Assembly (NCBI RefSeq): GCF_017301335.1 | Contig: NZ_CP071247.1 | Location: 1,488,001-1,552,000, forward strand | Length of the DNA stretch: 64,000 nucleotides | From: Marinobacter salinisoli | GTDB lineage: Bacteria; Pseudomonadota; Gammaproteobacteria; Pseudomonadales; Oleiphilaceae | Direction: 5' to 3' | Part shown: piece after piece, positions 22,917-31,418 of the stretch | How the letters are laid out: every line of letters begins with the position of its first letter | Numbering within the stretch: the stretch's first letter is position 1 | The notes under the pieces: model-generated | Databases searched by the model: none | Seen by the model: the letters and a program-made list of their open reading frames with translations, nothing else | Told to the model about the DNA's origin: nothing | Position numbers and translations under genes: made by a program

Positions 22917-22978
22917 TTTTCTAAATTCACGGTGAAAGGCAGCAAGGCTGTTACTCAACCGCAAGGGTACAAGACCGT

Positions 22979-24094
22979 ATGGCACTGAATACCATCGAAG
23001 ACATCATTGAAGATATTCGTCGGGGCAAGATGGTCATCCTGATGGATGACGAAGATCGTGAGAACGAAGGCGATCTGGTCATGGCGGCGGAACACTGTAC
23101 TCCGGAAGCGATCAACTTTATGGCCCGCTTCGGGCGAGGGCTGATTTGCATGCCGATGACCCGTGACCGCTGTGCACAACTTGGCCTGCCGTTGATGGTT
23201 CAGCAGAATGCGTCGGGTTTTGGCACCAAATTCACCCTGTCGATCGAGGCAAAAGAAGGGGTGACCACCGGCATTTCCGCGGCAGACCGCGCCCGTACCG
23301 TGCAGGCCGCAGTGGCTCGTGATGCCAAGGCATCCGATCTGGTGCAGCCCGGCCATATTTTTCCGCTGATGTCCGATCCGGGTGGCGTACTGAGCCGGGC
23401 GGGGCATACCGAAGCCTCCTGCGACCTCGCCGCGCTGGCGGGTTCGGAGCCGGCTGGTGTGATTTGTGAAATCATGAACGATGACGGTTCCATGGCGCGT
23501 CGCGAAGATCTGGAACGGTTTGCCGAAGAGCATGACCTGAAGATTGGTACCATCGCCGACCTGATTCACTACCGCACCATGAATGAGCGCACCATTGAGT
23601 GCGTGGAAGAGAACGAGCTCGACACCGAATACGGTGTGTTCAAGCTGCGCACCTACCGGGACAACATCCAGGGTTCCACCCACCTGGCCATGGTGATGGG
23701 CGATATTCGTGAAGACGAGCCAGCCTACGTGCGCGTTCACATCACCGACACCCTGCGGGATTTGCTGGGCGCGCGCCGTAAAGACTCCCGCAGCTGGCCG
23801 CTGCATCGTGCACTGGAGAAAGTGGCCGCCGAAGGCGAGGGCGTCGTGGTCCTGCTGAACAGTGGCGAGGACAGCTACAATCTGGAAGATCGCATCCACG
23901 ATTTTTTCGGAGAGGAGCGCGGCTCTGCCGGTAAAGGCAGCTCGGGCGTCTATTTTACCGTGGGAACGGGCTCGCAGATCCTGCGGGACGTGGGCGTTCG
24001 CAAAATGCGCCTGCTGAGCCCGCCCATCAAGTTTTCTGCTATTTCCGGGTTCGATCTGGAAGTGGTGGAGTATGTTCCCTACACCCCTGAATAA
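22979..24094 (+). CDS. ribBA: DHBP synthase with degenerate GTP cyclohydrolase II-like domain
   Basis: The N-terminal half (about 1-200) is 3,4-dihydroxy-2-butanone 4-phosphate synthase, making the four-carbon unit of riboflavin from ribulose 5-phosphate; [11 protein letters not shown] and SRAGHTEA are the active-site motifs. The C-terminal half (about 205-371) is related to GTP cyclohydrolase II, but the stretch that normally holds the zinc cysteines (RCDCG) reads RKDSR here, and this half has no cysteine apart from one at its very beginning. It is therefore probably inactive as RibA, as in the RibB-RibX hybrids known in proteobacteria; a separate ribA would be needed elsewhere. 371 residues. 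Confidence 0.92.
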   Translation: MALNTIEDIIEDIRRGKMVILMDDEDRENEGDLVMAAEHCTPEAINFMARFGRGLICMPMTRDRCAQLGLPLMVQQNASGFGTKFTLSIEAKEGVTTGISAADRARTVQAAVARDAKASDLVQPGHIFPLMSDPGGVLSRAGHTEASCDLAALAGSEPAGVICEIMNDDGSMARREDLERFAEEHDLKIGTIADLIHYRTMNERTIECVEENELDTEYGVFKLRTYRDNIQGSTHLAMVMGDIREDEPAYVRVHITDTLRDLLGARRKDSRSWPLHRALEKVAAEGEGVVVLLNSGEDSYNLEDRIHDFFGEERGSAGKGSSGVYFTVGTGSQILRDVGVRKMRLLSPPIKFSAISGFDLEVVEYVPYTPE

Positions 24095-24139
24095 GTAACC
24101 TGGTCAGGGTGTTGGCCCTGGCCTGACAAGGAGCCATGC

Positions 24140-24616
24140 ATGGCAGATATCAAAGTAATCGAAGGCGACTTTACTCAGTGCAGCGGTCGCTATGCGCTTG
24201 TTGTAGGCCGGTTTAACGGTTTTGTAGTTGAGAGCCTGGTGGAGGGTGCGGTGGATACCTTGCGTCGCCACGGTATCTCCGACGACGATATTGCGATCAT
24301 CCGGGTGCCGGGTGCTTACGAAATGCCGCTGGCGGTCAAGCGTGTGGCGGAGACACAGGATTACGACGCAATCATCGCCCTGGGTGCGGTGATTCGTGGC
24401 GGCACGCCGCACTTCGACTATGTTGCCGGCGAAGCGTCGAGTGGTCTGGGTGCCGTGAGCCTGGAAACCGACGTTCCGGTCGCCTTCGGTGTTCTGACCG
24501 TTGATTCCATCGAGCAGGCCATTGAGCGCTCCGGCACCAAAGCCGGGAATAAGGGCGGGGAAGCCGCCGTAACCGCGCTGGAGATGGTCAGCCTGTTCAA
24601 GAAACTGGGTGAGTGA
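24140..24616 (+). CDS. ribH: 6,7-dimethyl-8-ribityllumazine synthase
   Basis: Condenses the ribitylamino pyrimidine with the four-carbon butanone phosphate to give lumazine, the penultimate riboflavin step. Conserved blocks are [16 protein letters not shown] near 22-37, VPGAYEMPL near 56 and [17 protein letters not shown] near 80-96. 158 residues fits the icosahedral or pentameric family. It is preceded by an AAGGAG ribosome site. Its TGA overlaps the nusB ATG by one base. Confidence 0.97.
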   Translation: MADIKVIEGDFTQCSGRYALVVGRFNGFVVESLVEGAVDTLRRHGISDDDIAIIRVPGAYEMPLAVKRVAETQDYDAIIALGAVIRGGTPHFDYVAGEASSGLGAVSLETDVPVAFGVLTVDSIEQAIERSGTKAGNKGGEAAVTALEMVSLFKKLGE

Positions 24617-25092
24617 TGAACACAACCGACGATAACACCTCCGGGCCAGCACCGGGCAGCAAGCCAAAGGCTGGAGACCGTCGCCGCGCTCGTGCGCTGG
24701 CGATGCAGGGGCTGTATCAGCGTCACTTCAGCAAGAGTTCCATTTCCGATATTGAAGCGGAGTTCATGGTCGACAACGACATGACCAAAGTCGACCTGCT
24801 GTATTTCCGTGACCTCCTGCGGGGTGTGCATCGGGAGCAGGGGGATCTGGATTCCCTGATCGAGCCGTTTCTTGATCGGCCGCTAGCTGAAGTGGATCCC
24901 ATCGAAATGTCCATCGTGCGCCTGGGCGCCTACGAGCTCAAGCACCGGATGGACGTTCCCTACAAGGTCGTCATCAACGAAGGCATTGAGATGGCCAAGC
25001 GTTTCGGTGGTACCGAAGGGCACAAGTTCGTCAATAGTGTGCTGGACAAGCTGAGCCGTCGCCTGCGGCTTGCCGAGACACGCGCTCGCTAG
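24616..25092 (+). CDS. nusB: Transcription antitermination protein NusB
   Basis: 158-residue all-helical protein that binds boxA RNA with NusE (S10) in rRNA antitermination complexes. RRRARALAMQGLYQ near the N-terminus is the family opening, and the C-terminal half has VINEGIEMAKRFG and FVNSVLDKL. I chose the ATG at 24616, overlapping the ribH stop, over an in-frame GTG at 24613. ribH-nusB linkage is widespread. Confidence 0.96.
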   Translation: MNTTDDNTSGPAPGSKPKAGDRRRARALAMQGLYQRHFSKSSISDIEAEFMVDNDMTKVDLLYFRDLLRGVHREQGDLDSLIEPFLDRPLAEVDPIEMSIVRLGAYELKHRMDVPYKVVINEGIEMAKRFGGTEGHKFVNSVLDKLSRRLRLAETRAR

Positions 25093-26046
25093 ATGATGGG
25101 TGAGTTCGAGCTGATCCGCCGCTATTTCCAGCCGATGGCGGCACGGCTTGCTACTCCCTGTCTGGTTCTGGGGCCCGGAGATGATTGCGCGATCCAGCGC
25201 GTGCCGGCCGGGAACGATCTCGTTTTTTCGGTGGATACTCTGGTAGAGGGGGTCCACTTCCCCGAAGCCTATCCCTCCCGTATTCTGGCCTGGCGAGCTC
25301 TGGCCGCAGCGGCCAGTGACCTGGCTGCTATGGGCGCACACCCTGTGTGCTTCACCCTGGCCATGACACTGCCGGAAGCTGACGAGGACTGGTTGTCGGG
25401 ATTTGCCGAAGGCCTTGCCGATGCCGCCGCGAACTTTGGCCTGGCGCTGGCCGGCGGAGATACCACCCGGGGGCCTCTGGTGCTGACGATTCAGGTGCAT
25501 GGCACCGTGCCGGAAGGCCGGGGGCTTCTGAGAAGCGGCGCCGAGGCTGACGATCTGGTGTGTGTGTCCGGTTGTCTCGGAGATGCGGGCGCGGCACTGG
25601 AATACCTGACGGTGAGCAATCCCGAGGATGATGTGCAATCGGTTTTGCAGCGCTACCATCAGCCCCAGCCCCGGCTGGAGCTGGGACATCAGCTGATTGA
25701 TGTCGCCTCGTCTGCCATTGATATCTCGGATGGCCTGAAAGCCGATCTTGGACATATTCTGGCTGCTTCCGGTGTGGGAGCAACGATTCGCGCCGCGGAC
25801 ATTCCGGTGTCATCGCCATTGGCGCGACTCAAGGGCCAACAGGCGGTGAGCTACGCGCTGCACTCCGGCGACGATTACGAATTGTGTGTCACCCTCTCAC
25901 CGGAAAACTGGGGCCGCTTGCCACCGAACATCCGAAACCAGTTGACGGTCATTGGCGTAGTAGAGCGCGAACCGGGGCTGAGAATTCAGGGCTGGCAGGG
26001 AGCTGCCGGCAGCAACGGATTTGATCATTTCAGGAGTATGTCATGA
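25093..26046 (+). CDS. thiL: Thiamine-monophosphate kinase
   Basis: Phosphorylates thiamine monophosphate to the active cofactor TPP. 317 residues of the PurM/ThiL fold: GPGDDCA near 28, FSVDTLVEGVHF near 45-56, AASDLAAMGAHP near 75 and AGGDTTRG near 120 form the ATP/magnesium site; ISDGL and HSGDDYEL lie in the second half. The ATG directly follows the nusB stop, and the gene ends overlapping the pgpA ATG. No TPP riboswitch is visible here, as expected inside an operon. Confidence 0.96.
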   Translation: MMGEFELIRRYFQPMAARLATPCLVLGPGDDCAIQRVPAGNDLVFSVDTLVEGVHFPEAYPSRILAWRALAAAASDLAAMGAHPVCFTLAMTLPEADEDWLSGFAEGLADAAANFGLALAGGDTTRGPLVLTIQVHGTVPEGRGLLRSGAEADDLVCVSGCLGDAGAALEYLTVSNPEDDVQSVLQRYHQPQPRLELGHQLIDVASSAIDISDGLKADLGHILAASGVGATIRAADIPVSSPLARLKGQQAVSYALHSGDDYELCVTLSPENWGRLPPNIRNQLTVIGVVEREPGLRIQGWQGAAGSNGFDHFRSMS

Positions 26047-26570
26047 CCCGGGAATCCCCCGCTGAGGAACCAGAGGTTCCACAGGTCCTGTTACCCCCCG
26101 GATTTCTGAAGCATCCGGTGCACCTTCTGGCCTTCGGCTTTGGAAGCGGCGCGACATCGCGGGCTCCCGGAACCTGGGGCAGTCTGGCCGCTATTCCCTT
26201 GTGGTACGCCTTTGCCTGGCTGCCGGCTGCGGCCTATTGGGCTGTTGTGTTAGCGGCGTTTCTGGTGGGCATCTGGTTGTGTGGAAAAACTGCAGAGGAT
26301 CTGAAGGTTCACGACCACGGCGGCATTGTCTGGGATGAGTTTGTGGGCATGTGGATTGCCCTGGGCTTGTTTCCGTCCAACGTGATCGGTGTCTTGATGG
26401 CGTTTGTGCTCTTCCGCCTGTTTGATATTGCCAAGCCCTGGCCCATTGGCTGGCTGGACGCCCGGTTACCCGGAGGGCTCGGGATCATGTTTGATGACGT
26501 GGTTGCGGGGGCGATGGCGCTGGTCAGTCTGTACGCCATCGATCGGTGGTTAATCGCTGGGTTGGCGTAG
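26043..26570 (+). CDS. pgpA: Phosphatidylglycerophosphatase A
   Basis: 175-residue inner-membrane phosphatase that dephosphorylates phosphatidylglycerol phosphate in anionic phospholipid synthesis. The family motif is GFGSGATSRAPGTWGSLAAI (about 36-55), and VWDEFVGMW near 100 supplies acidic catalytic residues. Three to four hydrophobic helices are visible. The start overlaps the thiL stop (ATGTCATGA). Last gene of the nrdR-pgpA run; a small convergent gene lies 17 bases downstream. Confidence 0.95.
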   Translation: MTRESPAEEPEVPQVLLPPGFLKHPVHLLAFGFGSGATSRAPGTWGSLAAIPLWYAFAWLPAAAYWAVVLAAFLVGIWLCGKTAEDLKVHDHGGIVWDEFVGMWIALGLFPSNVIGVLMAFVLFRLFDIAKPWPIGWLDARLPGGLGIMFDDVVAGAMALVSLYAIDRWLIAGLA

Positions 26571-26587
26571 CCGCGCCGCGGTCACCC

Positions 26588-26791
26588 TCAGTGGGTAACC
26601 GCGTCTTCGGGCAGCAGATTAACAACGTGAAGAAAGCGGCGAAGGCCTGTCTCGGCCCGTTCACGACTGGCGAAGGGGCCACTCTCGAACCCTTCTCGGG
26701 TGGCGAAATACCACTGGCTGCCAACATTGAAAAAACGACTGCTTCTGAATGGTGCCGGGCCGGCTTCGCCGGTTCTGCGATGGGATTCCAT
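26588..26791 (-). CDS. Small DUF6316-like protein
   Basis: 67-residue cytoplasmic protein without membrane or signal segments. The core WYFATREGFESGPFASRERA followed by an amphipathic helix resembles small proteins grouped as DUF6316 in Pseudomonas and Marinobacter; that name is from memory and not verified. A good ribosome site (GGAGGAG) lies two to three bases before the ATG at 26791, which supports real translation. Function unknown. Convergent with pgpA. Confidence 0.72.
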   Translation of the reverse strand: MESHRRTGEAGPAPFRSSRFFNVGSQWYFATREGFESGPFASRERAETGLRRFLHVVNLLPEDAVTH

Positions 26792-27052
26792 AACTCCTCC
26801 AGTTTGTGTTGTTACAACTAAGGAGCCGAGCGTTTCTGCCGTTTTTCAGGCTCTTTCTTAAAATCTAATCCAAAAAAACCGGTCTTCAACTTTTTTCGTC
26901 CGTTTTTTGGATGCGCCCGTTCTCGGACGTGCCGGCTCAGGTTCGATGCACTCACTTAAACATACGCTCGCTTGCCCTCGTCAGGTTCACTCGTCAGAAT
27001 GTTTCTTCGATTTTTCTTCAATCCCATGTTTTGCCTCTTTCAAGGAGAATGA

Positions 27053-27733
27053 ATGCGTACCTTTCATATTTCGGCAGAGTTGTGGCGGTGCCTGCGGGCC
27101 CCGATTCAGGGTGCCCGGGGGCTTGTCGTTGCATTGCTGGCGCTGGCTATCACCGGTTGCGCGTCGAGCATGTCCCGTGTCGAGACCTGGGAAGGGAGCC
27201 CGGCTGGCGCGGCGGATGCCGCAACGCTCAAGGCGCCAGGGGAAATTCAGGTGTCAGAGGTGAACGGCCGCACCGTTGGCAATTTCCTGATGGATGACCT
27301 GGCACTGGATTACGCGCTGTTGCCCGGCCAGAACGAGGTTGTCTTTACGTACAAAACCATCTGGGCGAAGACGGAAGTGGTCGATAACGGTGAGTCCAAA
27401 GTGCACGTGGTCGAAAGTGAGCCTCAAGTGGTTCGTTTTGATGCCCAGCCCAACGAGGTGTATACGTTCCTGTTCGATAAGCCGGGCACCAAGGTTGAAG
27501 CCGAGCAGATGGCGGCGGCTTTCTCCGCAACGGTTGTAGGGGGCGAGGGTGCGCCTGTTGCCAAGTCCTCTGAGTGGGATCCGGCTCAGGTTGCCGGGCG
27601 TACGCCGATTCCCGCTGCCACGGCTGCCCAGATCAGTGCGGGTGATGCCAGCGCCCTCGACACGCTGAAGGCCGTGTGGGAGACCGCCTCAGAAGAAGAG
27701 AAGAAGGCCTTCCTGCGCTGGGCTTTCGAATAA
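27053..27733 (+). CDS. DUF2057 (YccT-like) family lipoprotein
   Basis: 226-residue exported protein of unknown function. An N-terminal signal of about 38 residues ends in a lipobox (ITGC), so a lipoprotein is likely. The body resembles DUF2057/YccT proteins: LKAPGEIQVSEVNGRTVG, a beta-rich core ending LLPGQNEVVFTYKTIW, and a C-terminal helix (EEEKKAFLRWAFE). The ATG at 27053 follows AAGGAG by five bases. It stands alone on the plus strand, convergent with the WS/DGAT gene and separated from it by an inverted repeat. Confidence 0.75.
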   Translation: MRTFHISAELWRCLRAPIQGARGLVVALLALAITGCASSMSRVETWEGSPAGAADAATLKAPGEIQVSEVNGRTVGNFLMDDLALDYALLPGQNEVVFTYKTIWAKTEVVDNGESKVHVVESEPQVVRFDAQPNEVYTFLFDKPGTKVEAEQMAAAFSATVVGGEGAPVAKSSEWDPAQVAGRTPIPAATAAQISAGDASALDTLKAVWETASEEEKKAFLRWAFE

Positions 27734-27739
27734 GCTTCG

Positions 27740-27775
27740 AGAAAAAACCTTTTGCCTGCCCTTTCACGGGCAGGC
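27740..27775 (-). terminator. Terminator-like hairpin, mainly for the WS/DGAT gene
   Basis: GCCTGCCC (27754-27761) pairs with GGGCAGGC (27768-27775) around a six-base loop. Reading the minus strand, the stem is followed by AAAAGG and six T residues, so it fits termination of the minus-strand gene ending at 27780; the plus side lacks a T run. Confidence 0.55.
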
Positions 27776-27779
27776 ACCG

Positions 27780-29306
27780 TTAAGGCCTGATCCGGTGAAT
27801 GGCCTTTTTTAGCGCCCCTTCCAGTGCGTTCAGCACGTCATCGGTGAGCGTCGACTGAGCGTGATCCGCCGCTGTTTCCTGACTGTCTTCGTTGCCGAGA
27901 TCGGCAGCGGCCGCCTCGATTGCCGACAGGCTTTGCTCCACATACGACGCCAGCGATTCCCCTTCCGGTACCACGTCCGGGCACAGCGTGAAGTTGACCG
28001 TCAGCTGACCCTGGTAGCTGACCGCGACGATTACCAGTCCCAGCCCGTCGAACAGGGGGGCTGTGTTGTACTGCTGGATCAGGCGGGCGCCCTGCAGGTA
28101 CAGGGGAACCTGAGGCCCGGGCACATTCGTGATCGGCAGGTTGAAGGCTGGCTGATAGCGCTGCGCCACCTGCAGTTCTGAGTAGAGTCGAGCCGATAAC
28201 GCCAGCAGGGTAGAGGGCAGTAACTCTGTCAGCCGGTCTGCCGCAATAGCCTCACGGTAGGGCTCGGAAACCACCGCATTGCGATGGATATTGCGAATCC
28301 GGATTGCCGGATTGTGCTCGGTGGTGGATAGGTCGAGCAGCATGGCCGACATCTGGTTGCCGGTCGCCCTGCGCAGGCTGCTGGAGCGCACGGAAATCGG
28401 GGTCATCGCCACCAGAGACTTGCTGCCATCCGCGCCCTGAGCGTTCATGTAGCGCCGCAAGGATTCAGCGCACAGACCCAATACGACGTCATTGAGAGTC
28501 ACACTGCCGAGGTTCGCCTTGATGGCTTTGAGTCGCGACAGCGCCACGCTGACCGAGATGATCTGACGATTGGCGGTCACCTGGCGGTTAAACGGGCTGT
28601 GGGGCGCCGAAAACAGCGGAAACGGCATGGGCAGTTTGCGCAACTGTTTCTGGATTACGCCCCGTGTCGTGGCCTCCATGGCATTGAACGCCAGTGATGT
28701 GAGCTGGAACGGTGTTTTCAGCAGGTTGGCGCCGGCCTGTATCATTACCCGCTCCTCTGACGGTGCCGGGCGTGGGTGCCAGGGCCGTGGTGGATGGATA
28801 GGGCGGGGCTCCGGGGTGTACTCGAGCAATTTGCTGATGATGTCTTCGCCGCTGAAGGCGTCGATAGCGGCGTGGTGCAGTTTGACGATCAGGGCGAAGC
28901 CCTGGCCTTCGGATGCTTCGTCCAGATGGAAGCCATCCACAAAGGTGATGTGCCAAAGGGGGCGATCCCGCTTCAGCGGTTCTTCCATGATTTTCGACGC
29001 CAGGCTGGTCAGGTTGGCGCGGCTGCTGTTGCCGCCCAGATTTACGTAGGCCAGATGGCGCTCGATACTGAAATCGGCATCATCAATCCAGTAGGGACGG
29101 CCAAGGCGCATGGGGATTTCCTTCATCCGCTGGCGGAACACCGGGACGACATGCAGCCGGCTGCGAAGGTAGGCCACGAACGTGCTGTAGGTCAGCGGGG
29201 TTGTCTGCTCGCTGGCATCAAACAGGTAAATTCCGCCGATATGCATCGGGGTGGTTTCTGATTCCAGATACAGAAACGAGGCATCCAGTTCCGACAGCTG
29301 ACGCAT
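27780..29306 (-). CDS. Wax ester synthase/diacylglycerol acyltransferase (WS/DGAT)
   Basis: 508-residue acyltransferase of the bifunctional WS/DGAT family, which joins acyl-CoA to fatty alcohols or diacylglycerol for wax ester or triacylglycerol storage. Family blocks: N-terminal SELDASFLYLESETTPMHIG, PLWHITFVDGF near 120, catalytic KLHHAAIDAFSG near 148-159, LNDVVLGLCAESLRRY near 280 and ITNVPGPQVPLY near 400. The catalytic HHxxxDG reads HHAAIDA, with alanine in place of glycine. The ATG at 29306 has AAGGGAG seven bases upstream; a TTG at 29309 is the alternative. Substrate choice cannot be read from sequence. Confidence 0.92.
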   Translation of the reverse strand: MRQLSELDASFLYLESETTPMHIGGIYLFDASEQTTPLTYSTFVAYLRSRLHVVPVFRQRMKEIPMRLGRPYWIDDADFSIERHLAYVNLGGNSSRANLTSLASKIMEEPLKRDRPLWHITFVDGFHLDEASEGQGFALIVKLHHAAIDAFSGEDIISKLLEYTPEPRPIHPPRPWHPRPAPSEERVMIQAGANLLKTPFQLTSLAFNAMEATTRGVIQKQLRKLPMPFPLFSAPHSPFNRQVTANRQIISVSVALSRLKAIKANLGSVTLNDVVLGLCAESLRRYMNAQGADGSKSLVAMTPISVRSSSLRRATGNQMSAMLLDLSTTEHNPAIRIRNIHRNAVVSEPYREAIAADRLTELLPSTLLALSARLYSELQVAQRYQPAFNLPITNVPGPQVPLYLQGARLIQQYNTAPLFDGLGLVIVAVSYQGQLTVNFTLCPDVVPEGESLASYVEQSLSAIEAAAADLGNEDSQETAADHAQSTLTDDVLNALEGALKKAIHRIRP

Positions 29307-29412
29307 CAATGAACTCCCTTACGATTTGCGTTCGCGCAGTATAAACGAGTCATGTGATTTTTCGGTTGGCTTGGGCGTCTGATTGTCCTTGTTTGTGCAG
29401 TGATGCGAAGTT

Positions 29413-30324
29413 TTAACTCGCCAGCCAGGTGGTGATGGCCGGATCGGTGCTCAATCGGTCCCAGAACCACATCAGAGCCTTGCCTTTGGCCTCGCTGTGT
29501 CGGGCGAGGTGCAGCACAACCGGGGGGCGTGGTTCGGCCACGGCTTTGCTCACCAGGGTGCCGCTCTCCAGCTGCTCCTGTATGCGGCCTCGGGGCAGCC
29601 AGCCCACAGCCAGTCCGGCCTCCTGCAGGGCGATCTTTTGCTCGACGTTGGCAACCGTCAGGGTCCGTTGCCGGCTGAAGATGCCTGCGTGCCCGTGGGG
29701 CAGCGAGCGGGAGGTGTCTGCCGCCACCGCGGCCGGGTATCGGGCGATGTTTTCCTCGGTCAGCGGCTCACTGAGGCCGGCCAGGGGATGGCTGGCGGCT
29801 ACGGCGAACTCAAACGGCATCTCGCCCAGTATGTGGGTGGTGTAATGGCCCGCCGGCTTGCTCAGATGATCGGCGCCCACAACCAGGTCGACGCGATGGT
29901 CCTTCAGCGCATCCCAGGCACCGGCAAAGACTTCTTCGACAACCTGCACATCAACCGGTACGCCAAGCTCGCAGAACGCCTTCAAAGCGGGAAAAAGGCT
30001 CTGCGCGGGCAGCAGCGAGTTGATGCCGATGCGCAGACGGGTTTCCCAGCCCTGGGCCACCTGCCGGGTGGCATGGGCCAGGTTTTCGGCGGCCTCAAGC
30101 AGGCCCCGCCCTTCCTCGAGGAGGTAGCGGCCAGCGGGGGTGAGTGCGGCCCGATGGCCGCTTCGATCGAAGATCGCAACGTCCAGATCCTCCTCCAGTT
30201 TCTGGACGGTGTAACTGATGGCTGAAGGTACCCTGAACAGTTCGCCGGCGGCCCCTGCGAAACTGCCCTTGCGGTCAATAGCGTCGAGCACCTTCAGCGC
30301 GTCGATGGTGATGGCTGTATGCAT
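29413..30324 (-). CDS. LysR-family transcriptional regulator
   Basis: 303-residue LysR-type regulator. The N-terminal winged helix-turn-helix (about 8-66) includes SFAGAAGELFRVPSAISYTV and LTPAGRYLLEEG; the rest is the periplasmic-binding-like effector domain (about 90-295). Effector unknown. It diverges from the glutathionyl-hydroquinone reductase across 107 bases, the usual layout for a LysR regulator and its target. By analogy it may respond to quinones or aromatic stress, but that is an inference. Confidence 0.92.
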   Translation of the reverse strand: MHTAITIDALKVLDAIDRKGSFAGAAGELFRVPSAISYTVQKLEEDLDVAIFDRSGHRAALTPAGRYLLEEGRGLLEAAENLAHATRQVAQGWETRLRIGINSLLPAQSLFPALKAFCELGVPVDVQVVEEVFAGAWDALKDHRVDLVVGADHLSKPAGHYTTHILGEMPFEFAVAASHPLAGLSEPLTEENIARYPAAVAADTSRSLPHGHAGIFSRQRTLTVANVEQKIALQEAGLAVGWLPRGRIQEQLESGTLVSKAVAEPRPPVVLHLARHSEAKGKALMWFWDRLSTDPAITTWLAS

Positions 30325-30370
30325 GTTCGAATTATCTGAGGAAGTTGGCCAGAAATGCTTGTTTGAGAGG

Positions 30371-30400
30371 TTAGCAGGGTCGCCGGTATTCTGCTGCTAA
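30371..30400. promoter_or_regulatory. Candidate LysR operator (inverted repeat)
   Basis: TTAGCAG (30371-30377) and CTGCTAA (30394-30400) form a perfect 7-base inverted repeat with a 16-base spacer, in the gap between the divergent LysR and GS-HQR genes. Position and symmetry suit a LysR operator; the spacer is longer than the classic T-N11-A core, so it could also be two half-sites or an RNA hairpin. Confidence 0.4.
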
Positions 30401-30431
30401 ATTCCTGATATGAACAGTATGGAGGTGGCTG

Positions 30432-31418
30432 ATGGGCCTGCTCGTCGATGGGAAATGGCAGGACAAGTGGTACGACACGGATAAAACCGGCGGAAAATTT
30501 GAGCGCGAGTCGGCACGGTTTCGCAACTGGGTGACCGACGACGGCCGCCCGGGCCCGGACGGTGACGGTGGATTTGCGGCCGAAAGCGGCCGCTACCACT
30601 TGTACGTGTCCATGGCGTGCCCCTGGGCGCACCGTGCTCTGGTGTTCCGAAAGCTGAAGGCTCTTGAACGTCACATATCGGTATCGGTTGTAAGCCCTGA
30701 TATGCTCAAAAACGGCTGGGAATTCCTGTCGGACCATGAGGCGCACCGTGATCACCTGTACGACAGTCGCTTCCTGCATCAGATCTACACCAAGGCCGCT
30801 GCCGACTACACCGGGCGCGTGACAGTGCCGGTGCTCTGGGATAAGCACCAGGAAACCATTGTCAGCAATGAGTCTGCCGAGATCATCCGTATGTTCAATT
30901 CGGCATTCAACGATCTTGAAGGGGTGAGGGCTGACCTGGATTTTTCGCCGCAGTCACTGCGCGAAGACATCGACCTGGTCAACGAGCGCATTTACCACAC
31001 CGTCAACAATGGTGTGTACAAAGCGGGCTTTGCTACTGCCCAGGATAAATACGAGCAAGCCTATGATGAGCTGTTTGAAACCCTGGATTGGCTTGAGCAG
31101 CGGCTGAGTGACCAGCGCTATCTGGTCGGAGATCAGTTGACGGAAGCCGATTGGCGGCTATTTACCACGTTGATTCGGTTCGATGCCGTGTATTTCGGGC
31201 ATTTCAAGTGTAATCGCAACAGAATCGCGGACTTTCCGGTGCTCTCGGCTTATTTGCGGGACCTTTATCAGGTGCCCGGCGTGGCGGATACGGTCGATAT
31301 GGGGCAGATCAAGCGTCACTATTACTTCAGTCACACCATGATCAACCCCACTCAGGTGGTGCCCAAAGGGCCCGCGTTGGACCTGGAGGCCCCGCACGGT
31401 CGGGATCGACTCAGTTAA
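30432..31418 (+). CDS. yqjG: Glutathionyl-hydroquinone reductase (YqjG/ECM4 type)
   Basis: 328-residue omega-like glutathione transferase of the xi class, which reduces glutathionyl-hydroquinones to hydroquinones with glutathione. The catalytic cysteine sits in the diagnostic YVSMACPWAHR (about 58-68), and the C-terminal helical GST domain includes QRLSDQRYLVGDQLTEADW. GGAGG lies six to seven bases before the ATG at 30432. Role: quinone and aromatic detoxification in the cytoplasm. Divergent LysR neighbour suggests inducibility. Its last eight bases overlap the end of ispB on the other strand. Confidence 0.92.
   Translation: MGLLVDGKWQDKWYDTDKTGGKFERESARFRNWVTDDGRPGPDGDGGFAAESGRYHLYVSMACPWAHRALVFRKLKALERHISVSVVSPDMLKNGWEFLSDHEAHRDHLYDSRFLHQIYTKAAADYTGRVTVPVLWDKHQETIVSNESAEIIRMFNSAFNDLEGVRADLDFSPQSLREDIDLVNERIYHTVNNGVYKAGFATAQDKYEQAYDELFETLDWLEQRLSDQRYLVGDQLTEADWRLFTTLIRFDAVYFGHFKCNRNRIADFPVLSAYLRDLYQVPGVADTVDMGQIKRHYYFSHTMINPTQVVPKGPALDLEAPHGRDRLS

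Noticed and set aside
22917..22978. Possible FMN riboswitch before ribBA
   Set aside because: The 62-base gap is too short for the element and shows none of its conserved blocks.
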